This document shows positions 14,133 through 22,520 of a stretch of 40,318 bases of DNA, one piece after another (position 1 is the stretch's first letter; each line of letters starts with the position of its first letter). This DNA is from Thermoplasmata archaeon (GTDB lineage: Archaea; Thermoplasmatota; Thermoplasmata; Lutacidiplasmatales; UBA184). Location of the stretch: contig JAKIVX010000016.1 of NCBI GenBank assembly GCA_022750335.1, positions 1 through 40,318 of the forward strand. Reading direction: 5' to 3'. Position numbers and translations under genes: made by a program. The notes under the pieces are model-generated. The model saw only the letters and a program-made list of their open reading frames with translations. It made no database searches and was not told the DNA's origin.

Positions 14133-17100
14133 CTACGGGGGAGTCGCTGGAGGGGACCGAGCGGGGAGCGGCAGATCCTCCCCCCGCAGTTCAGGTTCCT
14201 CCGGAGGAGGGCGGCGACGGTAGGCCCGTACCGCGAGGACGCCGACCACGAGACCCACGCCGACCACCACCGCGAGGACCGCGTCGGTGGCGGGCGTCCA
14301 GGCGGATGGGGGCCCGGATCCCGGACTCGTGGGGACATTGAACGCAACGACCAGCGTGGACGCATTACCGGAGACGGTCACGTTCCCGTACGGAGGGTCT
14401 CCGCTGAACGTGGTCGGGAGGGTGGCAAACACCCGGTACGAGTAGCTGCCGTTCGCGACCGGGAAGGAGATCGAGCTCCCCGTGAGCGTCTCATTGCGTC
14501 CGTCGAAGACGACGGTCCAGGAGGTATCGTTCGGGAGACCCCGCTCGGTGAACGTGACGGAATACCGTTCGGGGAACCACGCGACCAGGACTTCCAGGGT
14601 CCGATTGGAGATCGAGAAGTTCCCGTGGTACGGCACCGAATCCTCGTGCCAACCCGGGATCGCGGAGAGGAGGTAGGGGAAGGATCCGTTCGGTTCGACC
14701 CAGCCGAGGGTCGAAGCGTTAGATCCCTGGTAGGTCCCGTTCACGGTCGCCCCCCATTCCCACCCTACCGGCAACCCCGTTTCGTAGAGGGTCAACGGGT
14801 AAGTGAAACGGTCGAACGGGACGGCTACGGTCCGGTTCGCCCCGTCAATCGTGAGTTCACTGCCGGGGCCAATGGCCCCCTCGAAGTACCCGGGAACGGC
14901 GCTCACGGACGCGACGTAGGTTCCGTTCGGCTCCGTGAAGGAGAGGAGGGCGGAGCCTCCCGAGACGAGGCCCCCGGCCGTCACGCCGGCGAAGGACGCG
15001 GTCCAGCTTGTCCCCGGAGGCAGCCCTGTTTCGAGGAACTCCACCGTGTATTCGGGAAGGGTGAAGTTGAGGTCCACGGTCCGGTTCGTGCCCGTGAAGA
15101 CCAGGTGGCCGGATCGGGGCGTGACGCCCCACCCAGTGGGGGGCACGACCCCGTAGGAAAGGGTTCCGTCGGGAAGCACCCAGGCGGGGATCACGACCAG
15201 CGCGGCCGAGCCCGTGTACGAGTGGGATGCGACGGCCACGGTCCATCGGGCGCCGGGGGTCAGACCGTGGGCCACGAAGGAAAGCCACGACAACAGGAAG
15301 GCGGGAGCCGGGGCCGTATCGGAGAACTGGGCCGACACGGAGTACGGATTCCCACCGGTCCAGTCCGACCAGTAGTTCCCGATCCCGTCCCAGGTGAAGT
15401 TGACCCCTTGCGCGAGATAGACCACGACCTGGACGTGCGCGGGGTCGTACACCCCCAGCGCGCTGGCCCCGTCGTTCGCGACGAAGTTGTTGCCATACAA
15501 CGTCAGGTTCTCACCGTCGGTGAGCTCGACCCCGTAGCCGGTCGAGTCCTCGATCGTGCTGGCCGTGACAGTGACGTTGAGGCCCGAATTGAGGACGAGG
15601 CCGTGGGCGTCGGATTCCGCGAACAGGTCGTCGATCGAGGAGTACTGGGTCCCGTTCAACTGGATGGCGGTGCCACTCCCCCACGAGCGGACGTCGGAGA
15701 TCTGGACCCCCCTCGAAAAGACGTCCTGGATGGCGAACGAGCAATTTACCGCGGTCAGGTTCGTGACGACCAGTCCCGGGTCGCTGTACGTCTGTAGCGG
15801 CCCGTCCGGATAGACGATGCCCGAGAAATTGTTGAAGAAGTAGGCGGGCCCGGGCTGTCCATTGACCCCGCTCAGGTCGGAGACCGTCGTGTCCATGTCC
15901 CCCGCGAGCTGAGCGGCGGTCGAATCGTTCGCGGCGCTCAGACCGCGGACGGTTCCGGAGGTCCCGGTCCACCAGCTCAGGCCCACAGATCGGTTGGTCG
16001 AGCGAATGTCGGAGACGTGAACCTCGTCCGTGTCGCTCAGGCTCACCGCGAGACTCCCGTTGTTGGCGAGGAGGTCCTCGGCGGTGACATTCTGGGACTC
16101 GAGCAGCAGGAGATCGAGGGCTCCGGATTCCGCCGACCCGTTCGAAAGGGTGAGGTTGGTCAGGTTCGTCCCGCCGACGGCTTCCGAGTCGGTAGTCGAA
16201 TACACGCCAGTGGCCGCGAGGTTGGACGAATCCATCGCTCCCTCGACCCCGCCGGACTGGTCGCTCACGCGGATGTCCGTGAAGGTCGCGTCCGACGAAT
16301 CGGCCAGGTCCGCAACGTCGTTGCCTCCGATAGAGGCGGACAGATTGGAGAACGTGAAATTATGGTCGTAGAACAGCCCGTAGAACGCGAGCGCTCCCTC
16401 CGTCGCGTTGATGTTGCGGAAGTCCGCATCCGAACACTGCGCGACAAAGATCATCGCCTCGGCCCAGTACCCACGGGCCGTGAGGTTCCACCCCGAAAGT
16501 CCGGTGATGTTGCCGAGGCTCAGACCGGACGCATTGACGGAAGTAAGATTCTCGACCCAGAGGTCGGAACCCCCATCGATCCACCCACCGTGGGCACAGG
16601 TGAGGTTGATCGGCGACTCGCCTCCGGTCCGACTTGGAGCCAACGGGCATGAGAGACTCCAAGCCTCGAGGGTGACGTGCGTGAGGTGGGACCCCTGGAT
16701 TCCGATGTTTTGGGACCCCGCCGACAGCGTGGAGCCGCCCACGGAAACGTCGTCCGCGGTGAGGTTCTGGGAGTCATTGGCCTCGACTGCGGTCCCGCCG
16801 CCGGCGACCGACAGTCCGGTGAGCTGGACGAGGTTGGATCCGTCGACCGCCGAGGCGGTGCCCCCCGGGAGGGTCGGGCTACCTAGAGCCGAGACGTTCG
16901 AGGCCGAGCAATCGGTAGCGTCCACGAACTCGACGGCCGTGCCCAGGTCCGAGGCGCTCACGTTGGAGGCGACGACGCCGCTCGAGTTGGCGATGACCAC
17001 CCCGACGGTGGCATTCGAGATGATGTTGGAAACCCGAACTCCCAGGTCCCCGAACAACTCCACCGCCGGGGTGACCGTCAGCACTCCGTACGGTTGGACC

Positions 17101-18959
17101 GTCAAGGTCGATCCGGATACGCTGAGGTTCTCAACCGAGGTGTTTCCGCTCACGTTGTCGAACGAGTAAGTGAGCGTGATTCCGGGAAGGTTCTCGGGGG
17201 TCCCGTACGTGGTGAAGCGGAACGAGGTGGCGTTCTCCGTGATCGCGCTGAAGTGGACGGCGCCTCCCGAGAGGTCCGACACCGCGACCAACCCGAACGT
17301 GGGGTAGAGGTAGTCGTTCAGTTGGCGGAACGACGGAGCGAGCGAGATCGAACGGGTCGCCACTGTGAGCGCATTGGAGCCGACCTCGTACGAAACTCCG
17401 GGCCCACCGGCCATCCCGAAACTCGCCACCTGACCGGCCCCGTCCAGGTAGAAGGGGGCCGTGTTGGCCGCAGGGTCGGAGAGCAGTGCGAGCGTGACGT
17501 TCCCGCTCCCGTTCCCAGCCACCGTCGCTTGGGCGGCATCGAATCCGTCCGCCCAACCCTCAAAGACGTAGGGCTCGCTCGCGAGGGGCGGAGGAAGGTA
17601 GGTGGTCACCGTACCGTTGGCCGCGGTCGGGACGAAGGAGAAGTTTCCGCCCGAGGTCGCCTCCGCCGCGGTCTCGTTGGTGGCCAGCACGAAACCATAC
17701 TCCGGGTCGAGCGCGACCTCGATCCGGATCCAACCGCTGACCGCCGCGGGGCCCAGTTGCGACGCGGAGGTGTTCCAAAGCCCGTAGAGCAACGACGGTC
17801 CGCCGTGGAGGTACTCGGTCGTACCGAGGTAGTAGGTTGCGATCCCCTCCGAGGTCCCGCCCGAGTCATCCCCATAGTCATAGGAGGAAGGGATCGCCTC
17901 GAACGCGTCCGAACCCCAACGGTCCAGCTGAACGGTTCCGTTGATCGTCGCGAGGTTCGCGTTCGACCCGTCGCCGTCCCCGGTGAAGACGACCTCCGCG
18001 TCGTCCCGCAAGCCATACGGATTGACTCCCGAGCCGTTCACCTCGAACCGGGGGGTGTCGTCGGCACCCACGGTCGCATTGAACGTGACCTGGTCGTACG
18101 AACCGGTGTGGCTGATCGACGGCGAGTTGACGCTGAAGTTGAAGAACACAACGGGATGGCCGTCCACGATCCCGAGCGCATTTTCGAGATCCAACGTGAG
18201 CGGGTAGGAGACCGAATACGTCGGCCCCCACCGCTGATAGTAGCTCGTGCCGCCGACAGGGGAGGTCGCGAGTGGGGTCCCCGATCGGAGGGTCGTGGGT
18301 GCGACCGAGCTATCCGGTCCGGAGAAATTCCAAAGGTTGTCCTCGAATTGGACCTCGGTACCATTGAACCGGACGGCGTTCTCGGTCCAGAAACTACCTC
18401 CGGGCGGAGCGGCTGCGGAGCCGTTGATGGGCAGACCGATCGCCACCGTGTCCAGACTGATAGCCACCCAGTTCGGTGACTCCAACCAGCCCGGGTACCC
18501 GGGAGAGTAGGCGGTGAATGAGGTCAAGGAGATGCTAGCGACAAAGCTGGTCGTATTGTAGGCGTACGAACCGTTCGAATCGACCCCGAGGTCGGCGAGG
18601 CCCATCGGCGCCGGAGGGGAGGGATAGCTGGTCCTCCCTCCGGAAGTAATTGGGAAAGCGGCGGGGAGCAGCGCTCGAGAAAGACTGCTCGGGGACCCGG
18701 GGGCCCCCGCGTTATCGAGGGAATGGACCGGCGCGTGAGGCGGGGGCGGCCAACCTGGCGCCGCAGTCGGGCCGAGCAGGACCGAGGGTTCCGCCGGGAT
18801 TGCGTCCCCAGGAACGGTCGGAGAGGACCGAAACGGGGGGACTCCGTCCGGCCCGCCGGGCATTCCCGGAGTCGGGTTCGAGGCCACGAGTGAGGTCGGG
18901 ACCGTCAGCAGTACGACGACCCACAGCAGAGTTACTGTACGAGGTCTGGAAGCGGACAC
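14133..18959 (-). CDS. Giant surface protein: thermopsin-like domain, beta-helix repeats, ESGLP modules, C-terminal membrane anchor
   Basis: This protein has 1,608 residues. A signal peptide (VTLLWVVVLLTVPTSLVAS) leads to a Pro-rich linker. A domain at about 110-540 follows with the features of thermopsin (peptidase A5): NWVAISLDTVAIG, FWTENAVRF, FEDNLWNFS, and many Gly/Asn/Ser. Residues about 560-1190 are short irregular repeats rich in V/I-x-N/D-x-T/S with 'GVQISDVRS'-like units, typical of NosD/right-handed beta-helix proteins. Four modules with the pattern 'Y.VTF.E.GLP..T.W....G' cover about 1290-1540, then a transmembrane helix (AVLAVVVGVGLVVGVLAVRAY) and a Pro/Glu-rich cytoplasmic tail. 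Over 50 N-x-S/T sequons fit an acid-exposed glycosylated exoprotein. The GTG at 18959 suits a TATA box at about 18993; a TTG at 18977 is the alternative. The role may be peptide degradation, carbohydrate binding or adhesion. Confidence 0.85.
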   Translation of the reverse strand: MSASRPRTVTLLWVVVLLTVPTSLVASNPTPGMPGGPDGVPPFRSSPTVPGDAIPAEPSVLLGPTAAPGWPPPPHAPVHSLDNAGAPGSPSSLSRALLPAAFPITSGGRTSYPSPPAPMGLADLGVDSNGSYAYNTTSFVASISLTSFTAYSPGYPGWLESPNWVAISLDTVAIGLPINGSAAAPPGGSFWTENAVRFNGTEVQFEDNLWNFSGPDSSVAPTTLRSGTPLATSPVGGTSYYQRWGPTYSVSYPLTLDLENALGIVDGHPVVFFNFSVNSPSISHTGSYDQVTFNATVGADDTPRFEVNGSGVNPYGLRDDAEVVFTGDGDGSNANLATINGTVQLDRWGSDAFEAIPSSYDYGDDSGGTSEGIATYYLGTTEYLHGGPSLLYGLWNTSASQLGPAAVSGWIRIEVALDPEYGFVLATNETAAEATSGGNFSFVPTAANGTVTTYLPPPLASEPYVFEGWADGFDAAQATVAGNGSGNVTLALLSDPAANTAPFYLDGAGQVASFGMAGGPGVSYEVGSNALTVATRSISLAPSFRQLNDYLYPTFGLVAVSDLSGGAVHFSAITENATSFRFTTYGTPENLPGITLTYSFDNVSGNTSVENLSVSGSTLTVQPYGVLTVTPAVELFGDLGVRVSNIISNATVGVVIANSSGVVASNVSASDLGTAVEFVDATDCSASNVSALGSPTLPGGTASAVDGSNLVQLTGLSVAGGGTAVEANDSQNLTADDVSVGGSTLSAGSQNIGIQGSHLTHVTLEAWSLSCPLAPSRTGGESPINLTCAHGGWIDGGSDLWVENLTSVNASGLSLGNITGLSGWNLTARGYWAEAMIFVAQCSDADFRNINATEGALAFYGLFYDHNFTFSNLSASIGGNDVADLADSSDATFTDIRVSDQSGGVEGAMDSSNLAATGVYSTTDSEAVGGTNLTNLTLSNGSAESGALDLLLLESQNVTAEDLLANNGSLAVSLSDTDEVHVSDIRSTNRSVGLSWWTGTSGTVRGLSAANDSTAAQLAGDMDTTVSDLSGVNGQPGPAYFFNNFSGIVYPDGPLQTYSDPGLVVTNLTAVNCSFAIQDVFSRGVQISDVRSWGSGTAIQLNGTQYSSIDDLFAESDAHGLVLNSGLNVTVTASTIEDSTGYGVELTDGENLTLYGNNFVANDGASALGVYDPAHVQVVVYLAQGVNFTWDGIGNYWSDWTGGNPYSVSAQFSDTAPAPAFLLSWLSFVAHGLTPGARWTVAVASHSYTGSAALVVIPAWVLPDGTLSYGVVPPTGWGVTPRSGHLVFTGTNRTVDLNFTLPEYTVEFLETGLPPGTSWTASFAGVTAGGLVSGGSALLSFTEPNGTYVASVSAVPGYFEGAIGPGSELTIDGANRTVAVPFDRFTYPLTLYETGLPVGWEWGATVNGTYQGSNASTLGWVEPNGSFPYLLSAIPGWHEDSVPYHGNFSISNRTLEVLVAWFPERYSVTFTERGLPNDTSWTVVFDGRNETLTGSSISFPVANGSYSYRVFATLPTTFSGDPPYGNVTVSGNASTLVVAFNVPTSPGSGPPSAWTPATDAVLAVVVGVGLVVGVLAVRAYRRRPPPEEPELRGEDLPLPARSPPATPP

Positions 18960-18989
18960 GGGGCTAGGGGGAGGCAACGCGTCGACGGT

Positions 18990-18998
18990 GTATTACCC
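18990..18998 (-). promoter_or_regulatory. TATA box for the giant surface protein
   Basis: GTAATACAC on the minus strand predicts transcription from about 18967, a few bases before the GTG at 18959. Confidence 0.45.
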
Positions 18999-19111
18999 CG
19001 ACATCCCCTCCCGCCCTACCGTCCGCACGCGGGGCTGCGGAGTTTCCCGTCGACCTAACTCCGGTCGCCGTCCGGTACCCTTACCAGCGAGCCCGCCGCG
19101 CTCGCTCGGAA

Positions 19112-19120
19112 TAGTTAAGT
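19112..19120 (+). promoter_or_regulatory. TATA box for the eS1 ribosomal protein gene
   Basis: TAGTTAAGT lies in an otherwise GC-rich stretch. It predicts transcription from about 19143, only about five bases before the ATG at 19149. Confidence 0.45.
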
Positions 19121-19148
19121 AGGGTACCCCGCTCCGCGCCGCCGCGCG

Positions 19149-19871
19149 ATGGCCGAAAAGGAGTCCGGCGGCACGAAGAAGTCCACCTTGGCCCGGACGG
19201 TCAAGGACAAGTGGCGTTCCAAGCACTCGTACAAGGTGCGCGCGCCGGGGCTCTTCCAACATGCCGAGCTCGGCGAGACCGTGGCTACCGAGCCCGAGCA
19301 ACTCATCGGGCGGACGCTCGAGACCACGTTCCCGGAACTGTCCGGCATCCAGGACGCCGGCAAAGCGCACGTCAAGTTGCGGTTCAAGATCGAACGGCTC
19401 GGCGGCGACGGCGTGGCCGAGACGCGGTTCATCGGGCACGACCTCACGTCCGACTACGTTCGCCGCCTGGCGCGTCGCAAACGCTCCAAGATCGACACTT
19501 CCCTCGTCGTCACGACGAAGGACGGCGTCCAGATCATCGTGAAGCCGGTCGCCGTCGGGGAGCAACGTCTCCAGACCCGGCTCCGCGCCGAGCTCCGCCA
19601 TAAGATGGTCGAAGTCTTGAACGAGCAGGCGGCGACCCACACCGCCGTGGAGTTCGTTCGCGAGATGCTCCAGGGCGAGCTCTCGAAGGCACTGGCCCAT
19701 GGGGTCAAGACGCTCTATCCGCTCAAGAAGATCGAGATCCGCAGCTCCGTGGTGCTCGGATTGATCGAGGACGAAATCCCCTCCAGCCCTCCCCCGGCCG
19801 AACCCGAAGCTCCGTCCGGACCGACCGAGCCCGAGATCGCAACCGCCGGGGCCGAGGACACGGTCGCGTAG
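19149..19871 (+). CDS. rps3ae: 30S ribosomal protein eS1 (S3ae)
   Basis: This 240-residue protein is a small-subunit ribosomal component shared by archaea and eukaryotes. The N-terminus is basic (KKSTLARTVKDKW) and the family segments are easy to follow: LIGRTLETTFPEL, KLRFKIERLGGDGVAETRFIGHDLTSDYVRRL, RRKRSKID, RLRAELRHKMVEVL, and the C-terminal KTLYPLKKIEIRSSVVL. It ends in a Pro/Glu/Ala-rich acidic tail of about 35 residues, longer than the core fold needs. The ATG at 19149 follows a TATA element at the expected distance. It lies 26 bases upstream of the intron-containing tRNA-Met, which could share its transcript. Confidence 0.96.
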   Translation: MAEKESGGTKKSTLARTVKDKWRSKHSYKVRAPGLFQHAELGETVATEPEQLIGRTLETTFPELSGIQDAGKAHVKLRFKIERLGGDGVAETRFIGHDLTSDYVRRLARRKRSKIDTSLVVTTKDGVQIIVKPVAVGEQRLQTRLRAELRHKMVEVLNEQAATHTAVEFVREMLQGELSKALAHGVKTLYPLKKIEIRSSVVLGLIEDEIPSSPPPAEPEAPSGPTEPEIATAGAEDTVA

Positions 19872-19897
19872 GAGCGGCCGTGCTGCCTCCGATTCCT

Positions 19898-19999
19898 GTC
19901 GGAGTGGCTCAGCCCGGTAGAGCACGGGACTCATAGCGGGACGCCGAGGGCGTCCCGGGAGAGATCCTGGGGCCGGGGGTTCGAATCCCCCCTCCGACA
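19898..19999 (+). tRNA. tRNA-Met (CAT) with a 28-nt intron
   Basis: The acceptor is GTCGGAG/CTCCGAC with discriminator A19999. The D-arm is GCTC/GAGC, the anticodon stem CGGGA/TCCTG and the T-arm GGGGG/CCCCC with loop TTCGAAT. The anticodon loop CTCATA-A is interrupted after position 37 by 28 bases (19936-19963). The first base pair G1-C72 and the D-loop suit the elongator methionine tRNA; a CAU-anticodon tRNA-Ile2 cannot be excluded. A T5 tract follows directly and may end transcription. The 3' end is repeated downstream, marking it as an integration target. Confidence 0.94.
19936..19963 (+). other. tRNA intron at position 37/38
   Basis: The 28 bases contain a stem GGGACGCC/GGCGTCCC around the loop GAG (19938-19956). 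Removing them restores a 7-base anticodon loop. The placement and hairpin fit the bulge-helix-bulge substrate of the archaeal splicing endonuclease. Confidence 0.88.
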
Positions 20000-20000
20000 T
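19975..20000 (+). repeat. att-like repeat copy A (3' end of the intact tRNA-Met)
   Basis: These 26 bases begin with the T-stem, continue to the discriminator and include one base beyond. They are identical to 22495-22520. This copy completes the functional tRNA, so it would be attL. Confidence 0.85.
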
Positions 20001-20055
20001 TTTTCATAGATTTCTTGCCGGGGATTTGCGACATTCCATCACTCGCGTGCAAGAC

Positions 20056-20083
20056 TTGAACCCTCGGGGGGTTCAAATCTCCG
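20056..20083 (+). repeat. att-like repeat copy A' (decayed) with hairpin
   Basis: TTGAACCC, a short loop, then GGGTTCAA forms an 8-bp-stem hairpin. The block aligns with 22484-22511 at all but three positions (within TTGAACCC..CGGGGGGTTC.AATC). It is a diverged T-arm-like copy that lacks the rest of the tRNA. Confidence 0.6.
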
Positions 20084-20090
20084 GAAAGGG

Positions 20091-20107
20091 GTCCCTTGTC
20101 AAGGGAC
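20091..20107. repeat. Perfect inverted repeat
   Basis: GTCCCTT and AAGGGAC flank a three-base loop. A further inverted repeat, GGTTTC/GAAACC, lies at 20160-20174. Both sit between copy A' and the MBL gene, where no coding sequence is seen. They may be structured RNA, recombinase arm sites or chance; the sequence does not decide. Confidence 0.5.
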
Positions 20108-20268
20108 TACCGCCACGTATCAAAACGACCCTTTTCAATACCCAGGGTTGAGAAAGGTAGGTTTCCCTGAAACCAGGGCGCCTCCGTCGCAAAGTGCCGG
20201 GACTCAGCGGCCCGGAAGTATCTGCTGCTTAACCGCCGGGCGGCCTTCACGTTGCAGGACTTCATTCC

Positions 20269-21153
20269 ATGGTCGAATCGAGCATTGTCTTGGAGATCGA
20301 GCGATTCCCAGGTCGCGAGGCAACTGTAAATTCGTACATCGTCCACAACCAGACCAGCGCGATCGTTGTGGATTGCTTGAGAAATCGCGAGGAGGCGTCT
20401 GAGCTCGCTCAGAAGATTCCTTCCTCGGGTTTCAAGCTACAAGCGATCTTCGCGACGCATGGTCACCCTGACCACTATATCGGCGCCCGCACGCTGAAGG
20501 AGGAATTTCCTCAAGCCAGGATTCTCGTCGCCAGTACCTCCATAAAGGCCGACATGGCCGGATTCTCGAGCTGGATGGAAAGCGTCGGTTGGCTCGACAA
20601 GCAGCCTCAAATGAAGCCCAAAGGGGCGGCTCGTCCTGACGGCTTCGATTATGAATCGCAGGTCAACGTCATGACCGGGGACCGCCTAGAACTGGACGGG
20701 GGCGGCGTTCTCACCGTCCGTTCAGATTACCCCCCCACCGAGTGCGGCCACATGACCACACTCTTCGCACCTTCGCTGAACACATTGTTGACGGGCGATT
20801 TGACCTACCATGGAGTTCACGCTTGGGCCGGCCAGGGCGTCCAACGCGAGCATATCGCCAACTGGGTCCGAGCCCTCGGCGACTTGAAGGCGAGTCACTC
20901 CGATCCGGCAACCCGGGTTCTACCCGGTCATGGGCCCCCCAGCGATCCTCGTCTCGTTGACGACATGCGGGTCTACCTGGACGACTTCTTGAGTGACGTT
21001 GACAGTGAGCCGACCGACACTTCAGCGACCGAGCGGATGAAGCGCCTCTACCCGGGATTTGAACAGGACGGGTTCCTCCTGGCTCGGTGCGTGGCGTTTC
21101 ACGGGCCGGACGCTCGACGGCGGTCAACCGGCTCTGGGGGTGCCAAGCCATGA
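20269..21153 (+). CDS. MBL-fold metallo-hydrolase
   Basis: This 294-residue protein has the metallo-beta-lactamase signature THGHPDH, with metal ligands His64, His66, Asp68 and His69. A later GDLTYHG supplies the bridging Asp and LPGHGPP a further His, so the dinuclear metal site looks complete. Members hydrolyse diverse esters, lactones and thioesters, and the substrate cannot be read here. The N-terminus starts directly at the first strand (SIVLEIERFPG). The C-terminal 60 residues extend past the core fold. The stop overlaps the start of the next gene (ATGA), so the two are translationally coupled. It lies in the tRNA-bounded accessory segment and is lower in GC than the flanking core genes, which suggests acquisition. 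Confidence 0.88.
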   Translation: MVESSIVLEIERFPGREATVNSYIVHNQTSAIVVDCLRNREEASELAQKIPSSGFKLQAIFATHGHPDHYIGARTLKEEFPQARILVASTSIKADMAGFSSWMESVGWLDKQPQMKPKGAARPDGFDYESQVNVMTGDRLELDGGGVLTVRSDYPPTECGHMTTLFAPSLNTLLTGDLTYHGVHAWAGQGVQREHIANWVRALGDLKASHSDPATRVLPGHGPPSDPRLVDDMRVYLDDFLSDVDSEPTDTSATERMKRLYPGFEQDGFLLARCVAFHGPDARRRSTGSGGAKP

Positions 21154-21551
21154 CGTTGACCGTAGCAGACGTGAGAGCGGTGTTCAGGAATCTGGAGTCG
21201 GGCAACGGTGACGCTTTCTTTGAGCATGTAGCCGAAAACGTCGATTGGACGGTCGAAGGGACGCACCCTGTTGCAGGTCGCTTTCGCAGCAGGTCGGAAC
21301 TGCGCGCGAACGCTTTCGACAAGGTCAGCCGGGTCATGCAGAAAGGTCTGCAGCTTCAGACGACGAACATTATCGTCGGCGGCGACTGGGCTGTCGTTGA
21401 GCTGCATTCCCTCGCAACGGCGAGGAACGGGCTTCGCTTCGACAACCGGTACTGTTGGGTGTACCGTTTCGACGACGGCAAGATCGCAGAAGTCCGAGCG
21501 TATCTCGATTCGGCGCTCGAGACTCGGCTGTTCGAAGAAAACCCGGCCTAG
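21150..21551 (+). CDS. SnoaL/NTF2-like protein
   Basis: This 133-residue protein has the cone-shaped NTF2 fold pattern: an N-terminal helix (VADVRAVFRNLESGNGDAFFEHVAENVDWTVEG), a central helix (RSRSELRANAFDKVSRVM), then beta strands (NIIVGGDWAVVELHSLATARNG) and the characteristic YCWVYRFDDGKIAEVRAYLDS ending. This family includes polyketide cyclases, dehydratases and ligand-binding proteins; the closest pattern is the 'nuclear transport factor 2 family protein' group with YCWVF..DGKI.E. Its ATG overlaps the stop of the MBL gene, so they probably act on the same small molecule. It ends convergent to the toxin gene. Confidence 0.85.
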   Translation: MTLTVADVRAVFRNLESGNGDAFFEHVAENVDWTVEGTHPVAGRFRSRSELRANAFDKVSRVMQKGLQLQTTNIIVGGDWAVVELHSLATARNGLRFDNRYCWVYRFDDGKIAEVRAYLDSALETRLFEENPA

Positions 21552-21747
21552 ACCGATCGGCCCGGCCGCTCATCGCTACAGGGTGGGAATCCCCATCTCA
21601 TCAACCAGGCGAGCGGTCGGGAGCAGACCTCGAGAAGGGCCCCTTCTCAGAACCCCGGTCAAACATTGGGCACCTGGTACGACGGGAGCTGGTCGTCGAA
21701 CCGACGCTCGATTTCCAACACTGGGGCCGGTTGGGGAGGGTTGCAGG

Positions 21748-22074
21748 TTAACGTTTCCGAGAGTGCGAGGACGCGTAGCGACCGAACCGAACATAGGTAG
21801 ACCCGGTGCGGGGCTCTATCTCCTCAACTAGAGGGCGACCGTGACGGACTTGGAATAGGACCCGATACCCTGGACTCTTGAGCCGCCAGCGGATCGGGTC
21901 GTCCCGAACCGGTACGACATCCATCGTGGGGGAGGGCCGAGTTGGATGGGCGACGAACTCCGGGAATGCGGCGACTAAGAGGTCCTGAACTTCCGGAGGG
22001 AGGCAAAGGAACTCGCGCCATGCGGTTTCAGTAAAATCTGGCCAGCCACGTCGCGCGGGCCCTCTAACGGGCAC
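21748..22074 (-). CDS. RelE/ParE-type toxin
   Basis: This 108-residue basic protein matches the compact RelE/ParE fold: two N-terminal helices (TAWREFLCLPPEVQDLLVAAFPEFVAH), then strands with 'IRWRLKSPGYRVLFQVRHGRPLVEEIEPRTGSTYVRF'-type order (arginines in the third strand and near the C-terminus). RelE proteins cleave mRNA at the ribosome, while ParE proteins poison gyrase; which applies here is not decidable. The GTG at 22074 lies inside the last codons of the upstream gene, an 11-base overlap typical of toxin-antitoxin operons. The C-terminal Arg/Ser-rich residues are additional. It is in the tRNA-bounded segment. Confidence 0.75.
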   Translation of the reverse strand: MPVRGPARRGWPDFTETAWREFLCLPPEVQDLLVAAFPEFVAHPTRPSPTMDVVPVRDDPIRWRLKSPGYRVLFQVRHGRPLVEEIEPRTGSTYVRFGRYASSHSRKR

Positions 22075-22297
22075 GCTTTCGACGCTCCAGAAATTCTCGG
22101 CGCGCTGCGGTACCCGTCACAATCCGATCCGACATCAACCGCCGATCGAGTTCCGACCGCAGCGACGGAGAAAGATAGTCGTCGGTGACATTCATCAGGA
22201 ACTCATCCCAAGTCTCAGCGGCGCTCTTGACCCGCTGCAATACACGGAGGGTCGACTGGTGGAGCGGAATGCTTGTAACGGCGTCGGTTGCGGGCAT
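22064..22297 (-). CDS. Antitoxin of the RelE/ParE pair
   Basis: This 77-residue protein begins with a short beta strand and helix (TSIPLHQSTLRVLQRVKSAAETWDEFLMNV), the pattern of archaeal VapB/DUF7557-like antitoxins that dimerise through a ribbon-helix-helix-like N-terminus. A basic C-terminus follows (RREFLERRKRAR) that would wrap the toxin. Several Met codons are in frame (22297, 22300, 22306, 22309). The ATG at 22297 is chosen because a TATA element lies 26 nt upstream, giving a leaderless mRNA. The gene precedes and overlaps the toxin, the usual order. Confidence 0.72.
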   Translation of the reverse strand: MPATDAVTSIPLHQSTLRVLQRVKSAAETWDEFLMNVTDDYLSPSLRSELDRRLMSDRIVTGTAARREFLERRKRAR

Positions 22298-22318
22298 CAT
22301 GGTCATCATGGTTGTAAT

Positions 22319-22326
22319 GGTATATC
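22319..22326 (-). promoter_or_regulatory. TATA box of the toxin-antitoxin operon
   Basis: GATATACC on the minus strand is centred 26 nt before the ATG at 22297. Confidence 0.5.
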
Positions 22327-22483
22327 TTCGTTCCGGGTGCACCCGACTAGCGCAGCGCGGTACGCCTTCCCTCGTACCGCACCGTGGCGATGGAACTTCT
22401 CGGGGTTCGAGGGGACCGGATCGGTCTACGGGGGCGTTTTTTCGAGACGTTGCGACCGTCGGAACGGCCTCCAGACCCTGTAT

Positions 22484-22520
22484 TTGAACCCCCGGGGGGT
22501 TCGAATCCCCCCTCCGACAT
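22484..22520 (+). repeat. att-like repeat copy B
   Basis: The bases from 22495 to 22520 are identical to the tRNA-Met 3' end. The left flank (TTTGAACCCCCGG) matches copy A' rather than the tRNA, and the right flank (CTTCTCGCCGAGAA) partly matches the tRNA trailer. No D-arm or anticodon arm is present, so this is not a functional tRNA. About 180 bases without a gene lie on each side. Confidence 0.8.

Noticed and set aside
22484-22520. A second tRNA-Met gene
   Set aside because: Only the T-arm and 3' acceptor strand are present; the D-arm, anticodon arm and 5' acceptor strand are absent.
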